Below, piece by piece: positions 54,201-61,268 of a stretch of 64,000 nt of DNA. A model generated the notes under the pieces. It was not told the origin of the DNA. It saw only the letters and a program-made list of their open reading frames with translations, and did no database searches. Both the position numbers and the translations under genes were made by a program. The stretch's first letter is position 1. Each line of letters opens with the position of its first letter. Source of the stretch: Bradyrhizobium sp. ISRA464 (GTDB taxonomy: Bacteria; Pseudomonadota; Alphaproteobacteria; Rhizobiales; Xanthobacteraceae); NCBI RefSeq assembly GCF_029910095.1, contig NZ_CP094526.1:7812001-7876000 (forward strand). The letters run 5' to 3'.

Positions 54201-54513
54201 ACGGAGCGTTATCGTTGCGCGGTAAAATCCAGCTCTCCAGGAGGAGCATTCCGCCGACGCGGGCCTGAAGGGCAGCCCGAAGGTCCGCATAGGGAATTTC
54301 GTTTCCTTCAGGGCGCTCGCTGCGCAGTGCATTGCGGTGTATGCGTTCAAGCAGGCTTTTGGCCGTCGCTGTCCAACCAAAGCGAAGGGGAGATACGGGG
54401 AGAGGCACGCCGGCAGGCAAGCCACGCCAGACAAACGCGCATTCGCGCGTTAGCTGCTCGCCCAAACTGCGGCTCTGCGTTCGAACGAACAGTTCATCCT
54501 GCTGGGTACTCAT
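45226..54513 (-). CDS. pPIWI-RE-like protein fused to a giant P-loop ATPase
   Basis: A 3095-residue protein. Residues 1-950 follow the pPIWI-RE layout: MID-like NSPVIVQAALKYDGRN and NTLATIAGCNVQYLLPP, PIWI-like SIVGLSVISQAATRTG, HALILVESTTARSLWPWLS, GLRFVRVRERSAG, and the Piwi-type end PVTLEVTVLP...FLPAPLSFKSKI. An acidic linker (951-1030) leads to a second part starting at Met1037, with long helices, then an ATPase with YVVFGGRRLGKTALL (Lys near 2419), RILLLIDEADNF and a winged-helix-like tail, then an alpha/beta C-terminus. It overlaps the helicase gene by 4 bp. Guide-directed nuclease control is inferred. Confidence 0.7.
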   Translation of the reverse strand: MSTQQDELFVRTQSRSLGEQLTRECAFVWRGLPAGVPLPVSPLRFGWTATAKSLLERIHRNALRSERPEGNEIPYADLRAALQARVGGMLLLESWILPRNDNAPLFAATGAPSEILAATHRLVAAWAQLTLRPWVERLGADCGDVDLFETRARQQQLFEQRSTPHLTDEGRAPDALRSDFHQFSDILLAIVASSLEGAELFPGLGPVYRLLDRDYGNTIAFETWPTSLPGKSDLFSMVAEVSVETRPSSRLPLLVVRAAKRIWCNEFPTANDLFGRRRISVRVVTRSSVARAATLTVRVGRGVPTVNLDAIVHEAGRNTDVSLTGDLPDLIKSRGRMPDLFVGVPFRHGYSAAPKIPFGVTLQDQVDLTSAVKERIASFGFAESRLRLLNSRIERSEEFHLQATLYNLITHHFGRVTEEELPSRVEQLFGSPESKARGKKQPIKTVDLEPMVLANRERLDKAFGKDCGIDLIFICRREQEAHIFRSVVALLFGDRINVVRHAMPAGVHGARQDLDGEIRHKRMHRAALRREAWTPLATQIRDEFPNSPVIVQAALKYDGRNDDKVNKDVGRNTLATIAGCNVQYLLPPAAGKAAEYMHRVQAALYDLLFGHAGLGPVLANLVASTFGESNRPRSIVGLSVISQAATRTGRPNGATLAAAMKIDIATGRISGRFGSVRNGAMNTGLFQTLSKTLIGVASAGRTSLGDTQPDCRMNFLSFVRAVVDEVAAEDPHALILVESTTARSLWPWLSDENISSDLYLDDPTVRAPSSWKGLRFVRVRERSAGRLAVEARRRWMPVNRDGNSRAAEPVDEIYATATERLAESLPEGNARARHYLTAHGFDVRNRGARGQSVYRSKDGFQKAGPPKSNAEYKNKVLWKRATIAPWDVPSRIPVTLEVTVLPTLREDEADATATLVAALRNGYSHTADGTFLPAPLSFKSKILDYMDRYASETEDDDPEDDRSVDEPELPEESDVAETAIGYGETRRWYEGSSEFGEKDIPPFEDESGDSFQLDQVALDNSPLREHNPQKPGEEKSMAIATLEPLQPAVATTSDASYPGGSDYPDGSDDLGALVRLLRSPSAPLPSFVTEEFLADAMHVVNSDAREIHQDREWIRTVTGFPWPEERPAAYDFPGLYLDALRYPAFAIAFQHQFFPDEKERGLPKRAILLKNRDFLRRIRKEKPIPKGEADLSVLCSLHALDNGGDQKALLADILALPGQAAWRSPCARASAGLDRLEGRQDECAELGRYLRAVVGPFAQFGDDRTIGEVLQDVIIPYVRRNPDATSQPPSKDDAVCLADTPIEAAPDETAGPSDSAAGPTLEEVLESWQHHCDQIAKLAFEARSSGPDGDATTKLATMLAGLEALQAKAALLRPSEAPTDEIKEAIRSLTAQISDALTSLIGEPLSVPTILLQLFKINDQVPVADLDTASSLRRDAELAFSEARSLANEIESLEGSLPIKLARQRTEPLIDAQEAHLRRALELIAGAVRLLATEGTPVAATPSSAASPEPHPEEPPEGPLVHSEASVALEDDLDVRPEDEALAVEEPHEEDPHFTSVLEATNVVLPAQPPVDPLYQELTKRLDHLFSLGEHGLAYHLRTAAMSVIPPSERNVYTPVELRLAAATGRTVGLSTDDLQALSELTGEALSVAQSLYGFDDDRSRARLTLLFPGALSSALFRSDDPAAIEVIKDIGRQDGYRHYEKLVQAVEENRKLNFPLTPANLLAIEAHSREATFVSESIESIKETIAGLRSARFRFQTGERIRHALTRPQGVLGQLESRIAQADHTSAREVADLFQSRDKTASFVAKLVEEFGGGGELDGPGRERIFGALSRLGQQCHHLLQSVEGFDVLRRNAGRLETVKRLRDLALTGISEALSYTPQAEFGLLTESAVRQGNRILEASRNILQGVGASGREAAPLAVGLHTPLLWLPGLTWTGGWRPSPYVPEKILQEALNAPVPLIGQNPTESIHQAFEARRSESAFVPAYMLLNVAHWFGVSSQTTDGWRAKLDADKEAKKHQVSLLLGEAERTIDRMRRMAVGSLEQSARLKEMLSTIKPSNLPVELPPTFLPETLTGDRIEDFNSALARIREVETEAQREFDKSQNEYASSIEDLDRKGKLDTQTRLELLHLLERREFTTLADRLILLRGDEVRNHPLLASGPLNWRLANFKSVLPQLGAVDLLQVGRAIDLAKAYGPLDYSLLDEDRRQEARSVTRAFPNLKPTKNASTAQIAHHVTEVVSRLLYEVTKCVEEPTMTRRLQQIFVFDATVSLPPPDPASLLLPEFGSLTQGSWRICVVTPAIPQETLLSLGDGAGHRGVLVLYRGVLNAERRQQLRIEMIRRKRTMLIVDEALVAYAIADSEDPRRAIIEIAQAYSSADPYRDHGKSAVPPEMFKGRTLERNAILEPFGSYVVFGGRRLGKTALLQQIHATQPPHAVFAYVDLDMVNDTSDDFEQISRRVESTVFKSSVRTAEEFSSTITSWLNADDRRRILLLIDEADNFVRKEVENGFPCIQTLLQLMAETKHRFKFVLAGLHNVSRMVRAENSPLVQIASSPLKIGPLLNRDVGDAEFLVRGPLAAMGFEFEKREDVWRILTFTNYYPVLIQVFCQELLRLIHDHAQKTGQVPATINTVLVERALSSSDVRSKLFATFEATIGSIERRYELLTYILAVRELVERDSGMTAEGMTAAEVAERAMAYWPAAFPRGTDPNELEYLLEEMEGFGIARRTVAGSFALRSRSLLELMAATEDDLSRKLESYKNLRAPPKPFDPKNYRRQFGKPMPGLETIGRVSPLTDGQEADLLAPFNVAVLDGNDDDPRPSSVGVVFGTECAGIKFVEAALLDAKRVKDKLVDVEVKTYESKKDMLDDAKRGPKPLRPKVIVVSHKTAWRPDWVVEAERAGRIRKGDLRMIFIGGPEHAGEWSRDRLILNRVLPQIKIVKLRPWARSYLGNRIESLHLPGEHVDGIFLATGGWSQTAGPLLSRIAERPGHASAAIRSMISDEKEAVLKSPDLLERLGIPAEPELMSFFKDLAAYSDGSTVTTADFQYLSTDGRNVHARAVGIYADLLGILSFPPDPSGQGHRKVDLNPLVHAALLRAE
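51403..51421 (-). promoter_or_regulatory. internal ribosome binding site in the giant gene
   Basis: Inside the frame, GGCGAGG lies 8 nt before an in-frame ATG (Met1037, MAIATLEPL), exactly between the pPIWI-RE-like part and the ATPase part. The spacing is good. It suggests two formerly separate genes or a second product from internal initiation. Confidence 0.5.
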
Positions 54514-57500
54514 TCCGGATCCATCTCCGGAAAAATGACGTGGGCGCAGTGTCGCAGCGGATGAAGGAACGGTTCGTAGAGCAAGCGGTAAATTTCCCGT
54601 TCAACCGGATCAGGGCAGGAAAGCAGGTCTTCCAAGACGTCACGCATTGCGACGATCATGCTCGTGCGCTGAGTGTCGCGCCGGTTCTTGGCGGATTGCG
54701 GCGCGAACGATGCGTCCACGAAAAAGACCCTCGTCTTGCACCCGTTGCGCATGGCGCGCCCGATCGTTTGGAGAAGATCGACCATGCCGTCTGCGACGAA
54801 CGGTCGGATCATGCGGCCAAGACGACTCATCTGTTGCGGGCGGCGGAGTAACCACCTGAGAGCATCCAGCGCCTCGTCGCGCGCCGAGCGCCATTCCCGC
54901 GCCAGCCCGGCAAGATCAGCATTCGGGGGGATCACACGTTGGTCGAACCGCAATGCGAGTTGGCCGGCAAGACCGCCCGTGAATGCCAAGCTATCAGCCG
55001 TCGGATGAGGTCTGACGAAGAAAGCGATGTTCCCAAGCACCGCGTCCCGCACCCGAGATCCATCAGGGAAGACGATGTTGACGCCGCGCCCGATCGCTTT
55101 CATCGGGAAGACGAGTGCATCCCAATCGTCACGGGTGCCGAGCATCTCTACCTGGCTGGCGGAGACCCATTCTGCGCGCTCCTGCGAAGGAACGTTCCTG
55201 ATATCAGACGTCACCCCGATCACCCGGTGCGCCGACGAGGAGGTTCGTCTGAGGTGCGCTTTGATGAAGGCGACTTGTTCATAGGAATTGACCACGATCC
55301 CGGTCCGCCGACCGGGATCGAACTGATCCTCACGGAATTTCCGGACGAGCGGATCTGCCCCGGAGAAGAAATGGTCGGTCAAGAGTCGTAGCGAATGGTT
55401 TCGCTCGCGTTCAGACCCTGCGCCGCTCACACGAACGAATTCGCCGGGCCTGTCGGGATCGCGAACCGGAAGGAATGCATAGGCACTGTGTCGCCAGGCG
55501 TCACTTTCTCCCTCCCGTCGAAGCACATAGCTGGGTCGGACTGGGACGTGATAGCTCGGACTCGGCGCGAGATAGCTCGTGGCGGATGCCATCAGCACCG
55601 CCGGCCCCTTGATTCCGTCTTCTGTCAGTAGTTCGGAAAGATGATACAGAAGTAATCGGGGAACGCCGGCAAACGAGAGATATTGCAGCCTCAACGAGCG
55701 CTGGCCGCGATCGTTGGTTTCGTAGGCGAATCGAATGCCCGAGAGACGGCCGATCAAGGATTCGGGCAAGGTCCTCCTGAGATCAGCCGTGACACCCTGA
55801 CCGAAGACCCTCTCGGTGTGCACGCCCTCGGCAATCATGGCGTACTGCGCTGGAACGAGCGCGAGGAACTGCAGCACGACAGTCGTAACCTCGACCAAAA
55901 ACCGAAACAGTATTCGCGCCTCCTGAGGATCCAGCCCTTGTCGATGGGGAAGTATTCCGAAGAAGGCGTCTCGCATCTCGTCGTAATTCTCTTCGAACCG
56001 CTCGACGAGTCGCACATTGAGAAGGGAGTTTAAGGCGCCGCGAAACCTTGTTGTCGCCGAGATTAGCGCGCCGTGATCGATCTCCAGATCTCTCGCGACG
56101 CGCTCCAGGTCGAGCTCGGACAGATCATCCTCACCGTCGCCGCCAACGTCGCTCGCCAGCACGGAGCGGACCAGTTGCTCGAACAGCCGCCTAACCAGGT
56201 CGAAGCGTCTGCTGCCATGTTCTTCCTCGTCCGTTTCCGGATCGAGGTACATGCTAGCCAGGATCGAATTGCCGGTAACGAAGGCGTCTTTGAACCTTGC
56301 CAGTACGCCGCCTTCCTCTGCCATTCGCTCCAAGAGATGAGCCCGCAATGCGCGGTTGAGACGCATGAAGCGGTTTGATGCAAGTGTATAGTTCTCGATC
56401 GAATTTGAGACGGCAAAGCCTCGCCCGGAAGCGACCGGATCGAACACGTCATCCAGGAGAATGGTTTCGTAGGACTCCGAGGAGCCGAACAGGTCTAATT
56501 CGGCGAAACCCTTTTGATCGAGGGCGGCTTGTGCGCCGTCGACCTCGTCGATGATCACCAGATCGCTCGTGCGGGCAACGCGCTCGAAATGACGCATCCT
56601 TTCGGTGTGGAAATGAGGGGACGCCATGACTTCTGTGGAGATTACGTGCCCGATTTGCACAAGAGCGTCGGCGTCGGCCAAGCGACGGGCCGAACGTTGC
56701 CGTCCGCAGGCTGTCGCAAGCGGACACGATCTGTAGCCTTCCTTTCCCTCCTTTCCATCCTTCTTGATGCTGGCCTGTCGCAGCGATGTGCAAGGAGGAC
56801 GGTCGTGCGGAAATTCGAAGGCGGGGGGCGGCACGGAGACGAAGGCGGATAACGCGCAACGCGTTCCGAGAAGCTCGGCTCCGGGGGCGGTCTGTCCGAA
56901 TCCCCCGCTGTCCATGGTGGCGATTCGTTCGGCCAGCCTTGTTGAGTGGCTCCTTCTCGCGTCAGGAGACTGACCAACCAGCAAGGCAGTGGGGATCGAA
57001 TAGCGGGTCAGGTCCGCATCGAGTGCCAGGGCGAATTCGATGGACGGAACGAGGAGAGTTATTCGTCGTCCTTGGCGGGCGAGGAGAACAACGAGAAGGA
57101 AGATCAGCGTCGATTTGCCGGCGCCGGGAAGCCCGATCATGTGGCTCACACTGTCGAGCGAGATGACATCAGTGCGGCGGAGCGCCGCGCCCTGTGGCGA
57201 AAGCACCGAAAATACCGCCTGCCCCTCCTCGGATCGTAGCCTCGTCAAGAAGTTGCGGGGGACCCGCGCCGGATCGCGAGCATCCTCTTCGTCGAGAGTC
57301 CTCGCGATGTTTTCGAGTTCCTCGATCGTCACGACGATAGGAGCTCGGCTTGCCTTGTCCTGAGCGGTAGCGGGACGCGGGGGCAGATTCATTATCTCGC
57401 GAGTATCGCAGATGACGTCGGAGCCGTTGTCGCCGTCGATGCGGAAGCGGAAGCGCCTCGTGTGATCGGCAGGGACGAGGTTGTGAATGTCATTGGGTAA

Positions 57501-57890
57501 GACGCCGAGCAGGGCATCAAGCATTGCATTGCGGCGTGCATCGTCGCGCCGAACGCGTTCACGAATTGCAAAACCCGTTCCCGGATCCGTAGAAATCTCG
57601 AACGGAGGCTCGACGTAATCGTCATCCGAAGCGTGATCATCCTCCCAGGCCCTGGCTTCAATCACGGCTTCCTGAAGATGCGCTTCGGATTCGATGTTTA
57701 CGCCTATCAAGCGGAGGTTTCGCAGTGCCGTGCGGGCTTTCCCAAGAGCTGGATGCCTGGTGATAGATCGATAGCCGGACAGGAGCGCCGGCGCTCCGGA
57801 TAGTGACTTAAGCCCCAAGAGGTCGTGCATGACGCACGCCATCCATTGTGCCCGCAAAGCGGGGACGAATCCTTCCGGAGCACGCCTCAT
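54510..57890 (-). CDS. XPD/DinG-type helicase of the pPIWI-RE operon
   Basis: Walker A is MIGLPGAGKSTLIFLLV (253-261 core), followed by VPSIEFALALDADLTRY. Four cysteines (C345, C367, C389, C395) lie between Walker A and TSDLVIIDEVDGAQ (D448-D451), the position of the Fe-S cluster in XPD/DinG helicases. Helicase lobe 2 includes VRPHPTADSLAFTGGLAGQL and DLLQTIGRAMRNGCKTRVFF (motif VI, Q-x-x-GR). The N-terminal 240 residues are an extra domain. pPIWI-RE islands are known for a helicase of this type. Overlaps of 4 bp on both sides show translational coupling. Confidence 0.8.
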   Translation of the reverse strand: MRRAPEGFVPALRAQWMACVMHDLLGLKSLSGAPALLSGYRSITRHPALGKARTALRNLRLIGVNIESEAHLQEAVIEARAWEDDHASDDDYVEPPFEISTDPGTGFAIRERVRRDDARRNAMLDALLGVLPNDIHNLVPADHTRRFRFRIDGDNGSDVICDTREIMNLPPRPATAQDKASRAPIVVTIEELENIARTLDEEDARDPARVPRNFLTRLRSEEGQAVFSVLSPQGAALRRTDVISLDSVSHMIGLPGAGKSTLIFLLVVLLARQGRRITLLVPSIEFALALDADLTRYSIPTALLVGQSPDARRSHSTRLAERIATMDSGGFGQTAPGAELLGTRCALSAFVSVPPPAFEFPHDRPPCTSLRQASIKKDGKEGKEGYRSCPLATACGRQRSARRLADADALVQIGHVISTEVMASPHFHTERMRHFERVARTSDLVIIDEVDGAQAALDQKGFAELDLFGSSESYETILLDDVFDPVASGRGFAVSNSIENYTLASNRFMRLNRALRAHLLERMAEEGGVLARFKDAFVTGNSILASMYLDPETDEEEHGSRRFDLVRRLFEQLVRSVLASDVGGDGEDDLSELDLERVARDLEIDHGALISATTRFRGALNSLLNVRLVERFEENYDEMRDAFFGILPHRQGLDPQEARILFRFLVEVTTVVLQFLALVPAQYAMIAEGVHTERVFGQGVTADLRRTLPESLIGRLSGIRFAYETNDRGQRSLRLQYLSFAGVPRLLLYHLSELLTEDGIKGPAVLMASATSYLAPSPSYHVPVRPSYVLRREGESDAWRHSAYAFLPVRDPDRPGEFVRVSGAGSERERNHSLRLLTDHFFSGADPLVRKFREDQFDPGRRTGIVVNSYEQVAFIKAHLRRTSSSAHRVIGVTSDIRNVPSQERAEWVSASQVEMLGTRDDWDALVFPMKAIGRGVNIVFPDGSRVRDAVLGNIAFFVRPHPTADSLAFTGGLAGQLALRFDQRVIPPNADLAGLAREWRSARDEALDALRWLLRRPQQMSRLGRMIRPFVADGMVDLLQTIGRAMRNGCKTRVFFVDASFAPQSAKNRRDTQRTSMIVAMRDVLEDLLSCPDPVEREIYRLLYEPFLHPLRHCAHVIFPEMDPE

Positions 57891-58999
57891 CCGATCACCA
57901 TTCTCGCAACATCACTGACTTTCGCGAAAGTCACCGATGTCGCGCCTTGGTAAGCGTGCCGGAGGTCATCCAGGTAGTGAGGACGACGGTTCACGATTGC
58001 GTCCGGAATGGCGACGTACCTTTGGTCAAAGGTGGCCAAACCGCCTAGGCGCTCGGAAAGCGTCTCACCGAGCAATCGGGGGCACGAGTAGCTTTTCACG
58101 TCGATTCCGAGTTCATGGGATCGGCCTACGTCGGCCGCGTCGTCTCTCGGGTAGAGGGTGACGTCCACGCCTGCGCGGCGTAGTTCGTCGTGGAGCCGGA
58201 TTTCCGCTAGGCCGGGGCCTACCCAATAGGCGAGGATGTCGTCGGCGAAGGCCCGCCATCCCGTCGCATTCTCGATTGTGGCGCCTGCCCGCGACGATGG
58301 CACCTCTTCGAGACATGGCCCGATTCGACAGCGACCGTCGGGGAACGCAGCCCTGTCGCGGTGGGGATAGAGCAGCCCGCCGCAGTTTGCGCATATCTTG
58401 AACGAGCCGTCCCGCAGCAACGCGCCGAGCGGAATTCCGGTGGACCAGCGGCGCAGCACGTCGTCCGCCACCACGATGGCGTGGTCTTCAAGAAAGTCGG
58501 ACAACTCCCGCCGTTCGTATACGGGCTTGCGCACAATTCGTTCGCGTAGGAGCGAGTAGATCTGCAATCGGCTTTCGGTACGAACCCGTTGCACGATCTC
58601 GCGCAGCTGCCGGTGATGAATGTCCTCGAACGCGTCGTCCGTCTGCCCTTTTGCCGCTAAGGCACGGCACTCCTCGCTCGGCGCGACAGGCTCACTAGAG
58701 AGAAGCTTGACCTCGGCGAATCGAAAGGGCGCAGCGAGGGCCGGCACTCCCCAGTCACCAACCGGCAGACGACGAGCGATATCCGAAAGGCAGTGAATGC
58801 TGTCGCCCAAATCGTTGACTGAGGACGTTATGCAGATTTTCGACAACATCTGCATGCCCGCGCCTATCGTTTCCGGCAGGGTATAGGGGTCGACGATATC
58901 TCCTGCGCGAACCCCAAGATGAAGATCCAGGAAGCCCCGGCTCAACACACGGAGCATGACTTCGACCTCGTCCTCCGAATCTGTTTGATTATTGATCAT
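57887..58999 (-). CDS. restriction-endonuclease-fold protein of the pPIWI-RE operon
   Basis: A zinc knuckle lies at FKICANCGGLLYPHRD (C203, C206) with RCRIGPCLEE (C224, C229). The C-terminal nuclease core has HDELRRAGVDVTLYPRDDAA and SHELGIDVKSYSCPRLL, with D300-V-K302 as the D/E-x-K pair. This is the nuclease that accompanies pPIWI-RE proteins in their three-gene islands. The first ATG touches the divergent regulator; an ATG at 58957, 8 nt after GAGG, is a good alternative and leaves a 66-bp intergenic region. It is first in the operon. Confidence 0.75.
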   Translation of the reverse strand: MINNQTDSEDEVEVMLRVLSRGFLDLHLGVRAGDIVDPYTLPETIGAGMQMLSKICITSSVNDLGDSIHCLSDIARRLPVGDWGVPALAAPFRFAEVKLLSSEPVAPSEECRALAAKGQTDDAFEDIHHRQLREIVQRVRTESRLQIYSLLRERIVRKPVYERRELSDFLEDHAIVVADDVLRRWSTGIPLGALLRDGSFKICANCGGLLYPHRDRAAFPDGRCRIGPCLEEVPSSRAGATIENATGWRAFADDILAYWVGPGLAEIRLHDELRRAGVDVTLYPRDDAADVGRSHELGIDVKSYSCPRLLGETLSERLGGLATFDQRYVAIPDAIVNRRPHYLDDLRHAYQGATSVTFAKVSDVARMVIG

Positions 59000-59004
59000 A
59001 TGAT
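58995..59004. promoter_or_regulatory. palindrome in the divergent promoter of the pPIWI-RE operon
   Basis: ATCATATGAT is a perfect 10-bp palindrome within an AT-rich 45 bp (gtttgattattgatc through attattagaattg) in otherwise GC-rich DNA. It lies between the operon and the WYL regulator, so it is a candidate operator for that protein. Confidence 0.45.
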
Positions 59005-59023
59005 TATTAGAATTGAAGATACG

Positions 59024-59929
59024 ATGTCTGTAAAGTTACTATCCGAACTTAATCAGAAGAGGGGTGGGGCAGCGCTGCGTGCCCGGCTGAAGCACATCGA
59101 CGACAGATTGATCTGGTTTGGTTTTCTGCGACTCGCGGACCATGCCTCAAAATTTGGCATATCCGACGTGCAAGGAAAAATAGATATTAAGACTTATCGC
59201 AACCTTTCGACTACACCTCCTCCGGAGCGAAAACCGGGGCCGGCTGCGGCAGGAGTGCGGGCCGGGACCTACACACGACCTGACAGGTTCGTCCCCGTTT
59301 TTGACGCGCCGGGGACGCTAGATGATCTCGCGCGGACCCTCTTGCAGGAGGCCCGGCCGGACGAATCCCTGGCGATCGAGCGAGTTCTGCCTCCAGCGCG
59401 CTGGATCGAGCCTGACAACGTCAGGGCAATTCTCGCTGCGACAGAGCTTCGGGAGAGTTGCAAGCTTCAGTATCAGTCGATGACAAGCTCCGAAGGGAGC
59501 GAGCGCGTCATTTGTCCCCATGCGTTGGTAAAAGCTTCGGGACGTTGGCACGTCAGGGCCTTCGATTTCTCGCGGAAGAAATTCATCGATTTCTCGCTCT
59601 CGCGCGCGCTCTCATCTGTGCCGCTACCGAGCCAACCTCCTGTACCTGCGGCCTTAGACGATGATTGGCACGCGACGGTCGCGGTAGAATTCGTGCCTCA
59701 CCCGAAGCTCTCCGCGGCCCAACGCCAGGCGATCGCACGGGAGTTCAAGATGCAGCAAGGGCTGTTGGTTGTTCCGGTCCGTCGTGCGCTGTTGTTCTAT
59801 CTGCTTGATGAAATGCGATTGCTGGGGCCAGTCAGGCGGCAGGACAAGGACGCGGCAGACGTGCCTGTCTGGGTGAAGAACGTTCGCGAGGTTGCATCTG
59901 AATTGGAGGCAATGGAAGCCGACAGCTAA
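59024..59929 (+). CDS. WYL-domain regulator (BrxR/CapW-like)
   Basis: The N-terminal winged helix reads RLIWFGFLRLADHASKFGIS then DVQGKIDIKTYRNLS, the pattern of the wHTH of BrxR/CapW-type repressors. The middle contains the WYL-like domain (PHALVKASGRWHVRAFDFSR, KKFIDFSLSRALS), and the C-terminus is a WCX-like extension. These proteins regulate phage-defence operons and respond to a bound nucleic acid or nucleotide. The ATG at MSVKLLSEL is preferred; an ATG at 59000 would lie in the palindrome. It is divergent from the pPIWI-RE operon. Confidence 0.8.
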   Translation: MSVKLLSELNQKRGGAALRARLKHIDDRLIWFGFLRLADHASKFGISDVQGKIDIKTYRNLSTTPPPERKPGPAAAGVRAGTYTRPDRFVPVFDAPGTLDDLARTLLQEARPDESLAIERVLPPARWIEPDNVRAILAATELRESCKLQYQSMTSSEGSERVICPHALVKASGRWHVRAFDFSRKKFIDFSLSRALSSVPLPSQPPVPAALDDDWHATVAVEFVPHPKLSAAQRQAIAREFKMQQGLLVVPVRRALLFYLLDEMRLLGPVRRQDKDAADVPVWVKNVREVASELEAMEADS

Positions 59930-60118
59930 CTTTTTCCTGCGCTTACCGGCCACCGCCTTGCAACCTCTTCCATCACATCCCACGCAGCCCGGTACTCCTC
60001 GATGGCGACCTGCCTGAAGTGAGGAACTGCCGTCGATCGCTGAGCTGCGCCATGCTTCTCGCTCTCATGGCCGAAGGCGGTCTGATAAAAGGGGAGCCGC
60101 GGAACATTTAATCTGTGG
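59926..60118 (-). pseudogene. 3' remnant of an unknown gene
   Basis: With no start codon, this frame reads RLNVPRLPFYQTAFGHESEK, then AVPHFRQVAIEEYRAAWDVM and EEVARRWPVSAGKS, then stop overlapping the WYL stop. It is fully protein-like and ends in a natural tail. The 5' part was lost, probably at the junction with the XRE gene. Confidence 0.4.
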
Positions 60119-60161
60119 GACGGAAAGCAGCCTCCCCGCGTAGCACGGCCGCTTGCAGTTT

Positions 60162-60428
60162 CTATTCAAAAGAGTCGGTAGGAGGCGCAATCGATATCCC
60201 GATGCCGACCATCTTCCGAAACTGAAATCGAATTCCCGCTTCCTCCAACGTTTTCCGTATGCGATCGGATGTGTCCGAATTGAGTATCGACAGACCCTGC
60301 TCGAAGCGATTCAAGGTCGTCTTTGACACGCGAGCCTTCTTCGCCAGAACGTCTTGATTCCAATTGAGCCATGCTCGGGCGGCTCTCACTTGGGCAGGAG
60401 ACATGCTCGGCTCCGGCGCATTAACCAT
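60162..60428 (-). CDS. small XRE-family HTH protein
   Basis: The helix-turn-helix is clear: SPAQVRAARAWLNWNQDVLA, KKARVSKTTLNRFEQGLSIL, TSDRIRKTLEEAGIRFQ. The end (RKMVGIGISIAPP) is short. An ATG at 60404, 6 nt after GGAG, is an alternative start. It stands alone; the orphan cro-like form is typical of phage or integrative element regulators. Confidence 0.85.
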   Translation of the reverse strand: MVNAPEPSMSPAQVRAARAWLNWNQDVLAKKARVSKTTLNRFEQGLSILNSDTSDRIRKTLEEAGIRFQFRKMVGIGISIAPPTDSFE

Positions 60429-60735
60429 GATTCTGGACTCTTCTTCCTTCCGGCGTCCGGATTTGTTATTATTAGGATGTTGTTAAGCATGGCGTCCGAG
60501 CGGGCGGGACAACAGACGCCGTCAAACCAGCAATCGAATCCTACGATCTAATCCTTGCCAGGTCCTTGGCCCGGCAGGAATGCCTTGGCTCGGCTCTGTC
60601 CCGCCCGGCAGGAAAGTGAGCAAATGAGTCCTTAGAGCGACAAGGATAACGGGATCGGGCAAGTACCGTCGAAGGTACGGAATATCCTAACTTGCGAATT
60701 CATTGTTCAGTGGCAACCACCTTTGGGGGGACCGT
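60429..60735. other. 307-bp intergenic region
   Basis: No gene is supported. AT-rich segments at 60470-60485 (ttattattagg) may be the promoter of the XRE gene. ggtacggaatatcctaactt before the next gene is another AT-richer stretch. Confidence 0.35.
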
Positions 60736-61167
60736 ATGCGCACGACCTTTGAAAGCGTTGTTCAGGGCAATCAGCTGCCAAACGCGAGCGTCCGAGCGCT
60801 TTTGGCTCGCCGCATGGCGGCCCCGCCGACCCATTGGTGGCGTATTCGAAGCCCACATGACTTCAGCATGCGGGATGTAGGGGCGATCCGTCAGGCGCTC
60901 TTAAAGACCGATTTGGTGAGCGACTGCGATTGGTTTCGGGCCGTCGGCGGAGATGCCGCGGCGGCAATCGGGATCGCCATCAAAGGACTCAAGAGCCACG
61001 GAATGAGAAATCCTGTGACAGACGCTGTTGTCTCGGCGGTGCTTTGCTGCGCGGTCGAAGGAAACCCTGCCGCAAAGGTCGTGATGATCTCGGCACTATG
61101 GCGCCGGGCAAAGATCGACCCGGTCTGTTACGGACTACGCCTCCGCTGGTTGCACGCACGCTTCTAG
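60736..61167 (+). CDS. hypothetical protein
   Basis: A 143-residue protein; the ATG follows TTTGGGGGGACCGT. Segments: TTFESVVQGNQLPNASVRAL, THWWRIRSPHDFSMRDVGAI, DWFRAVGGDAAAAIGIAIKG and a helical C-terminus (CCAVEGNPAAKVVMISALWR). No membrane segment or motif is recognised. It begins a plus-strand run of small genes of unknown function. Confidence 0.55.
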   Translation: MRTTFESVVQGNQLPNASVRALLARRMAAPPTHWWRIRSPHDFSMRDVGAIRQALLKTDLVSDCDWFRAVGGDAAAAIGIAIKGLKSHGMRNPVTDAVVSAVLCCAVEGNPAAKVVMISALWRRAKIDPVCYGLRLRWLHARF

Positions 61168-61268
61168 CCCAACTGCACGCGAGAAGACGCGAATTCGGCG
61201 CTTAAGTTCGTCGCAGTTTCACGCGTTACGCAATCTAAAACCAATCCTGTTGAAACCAGGAGTTTGGC

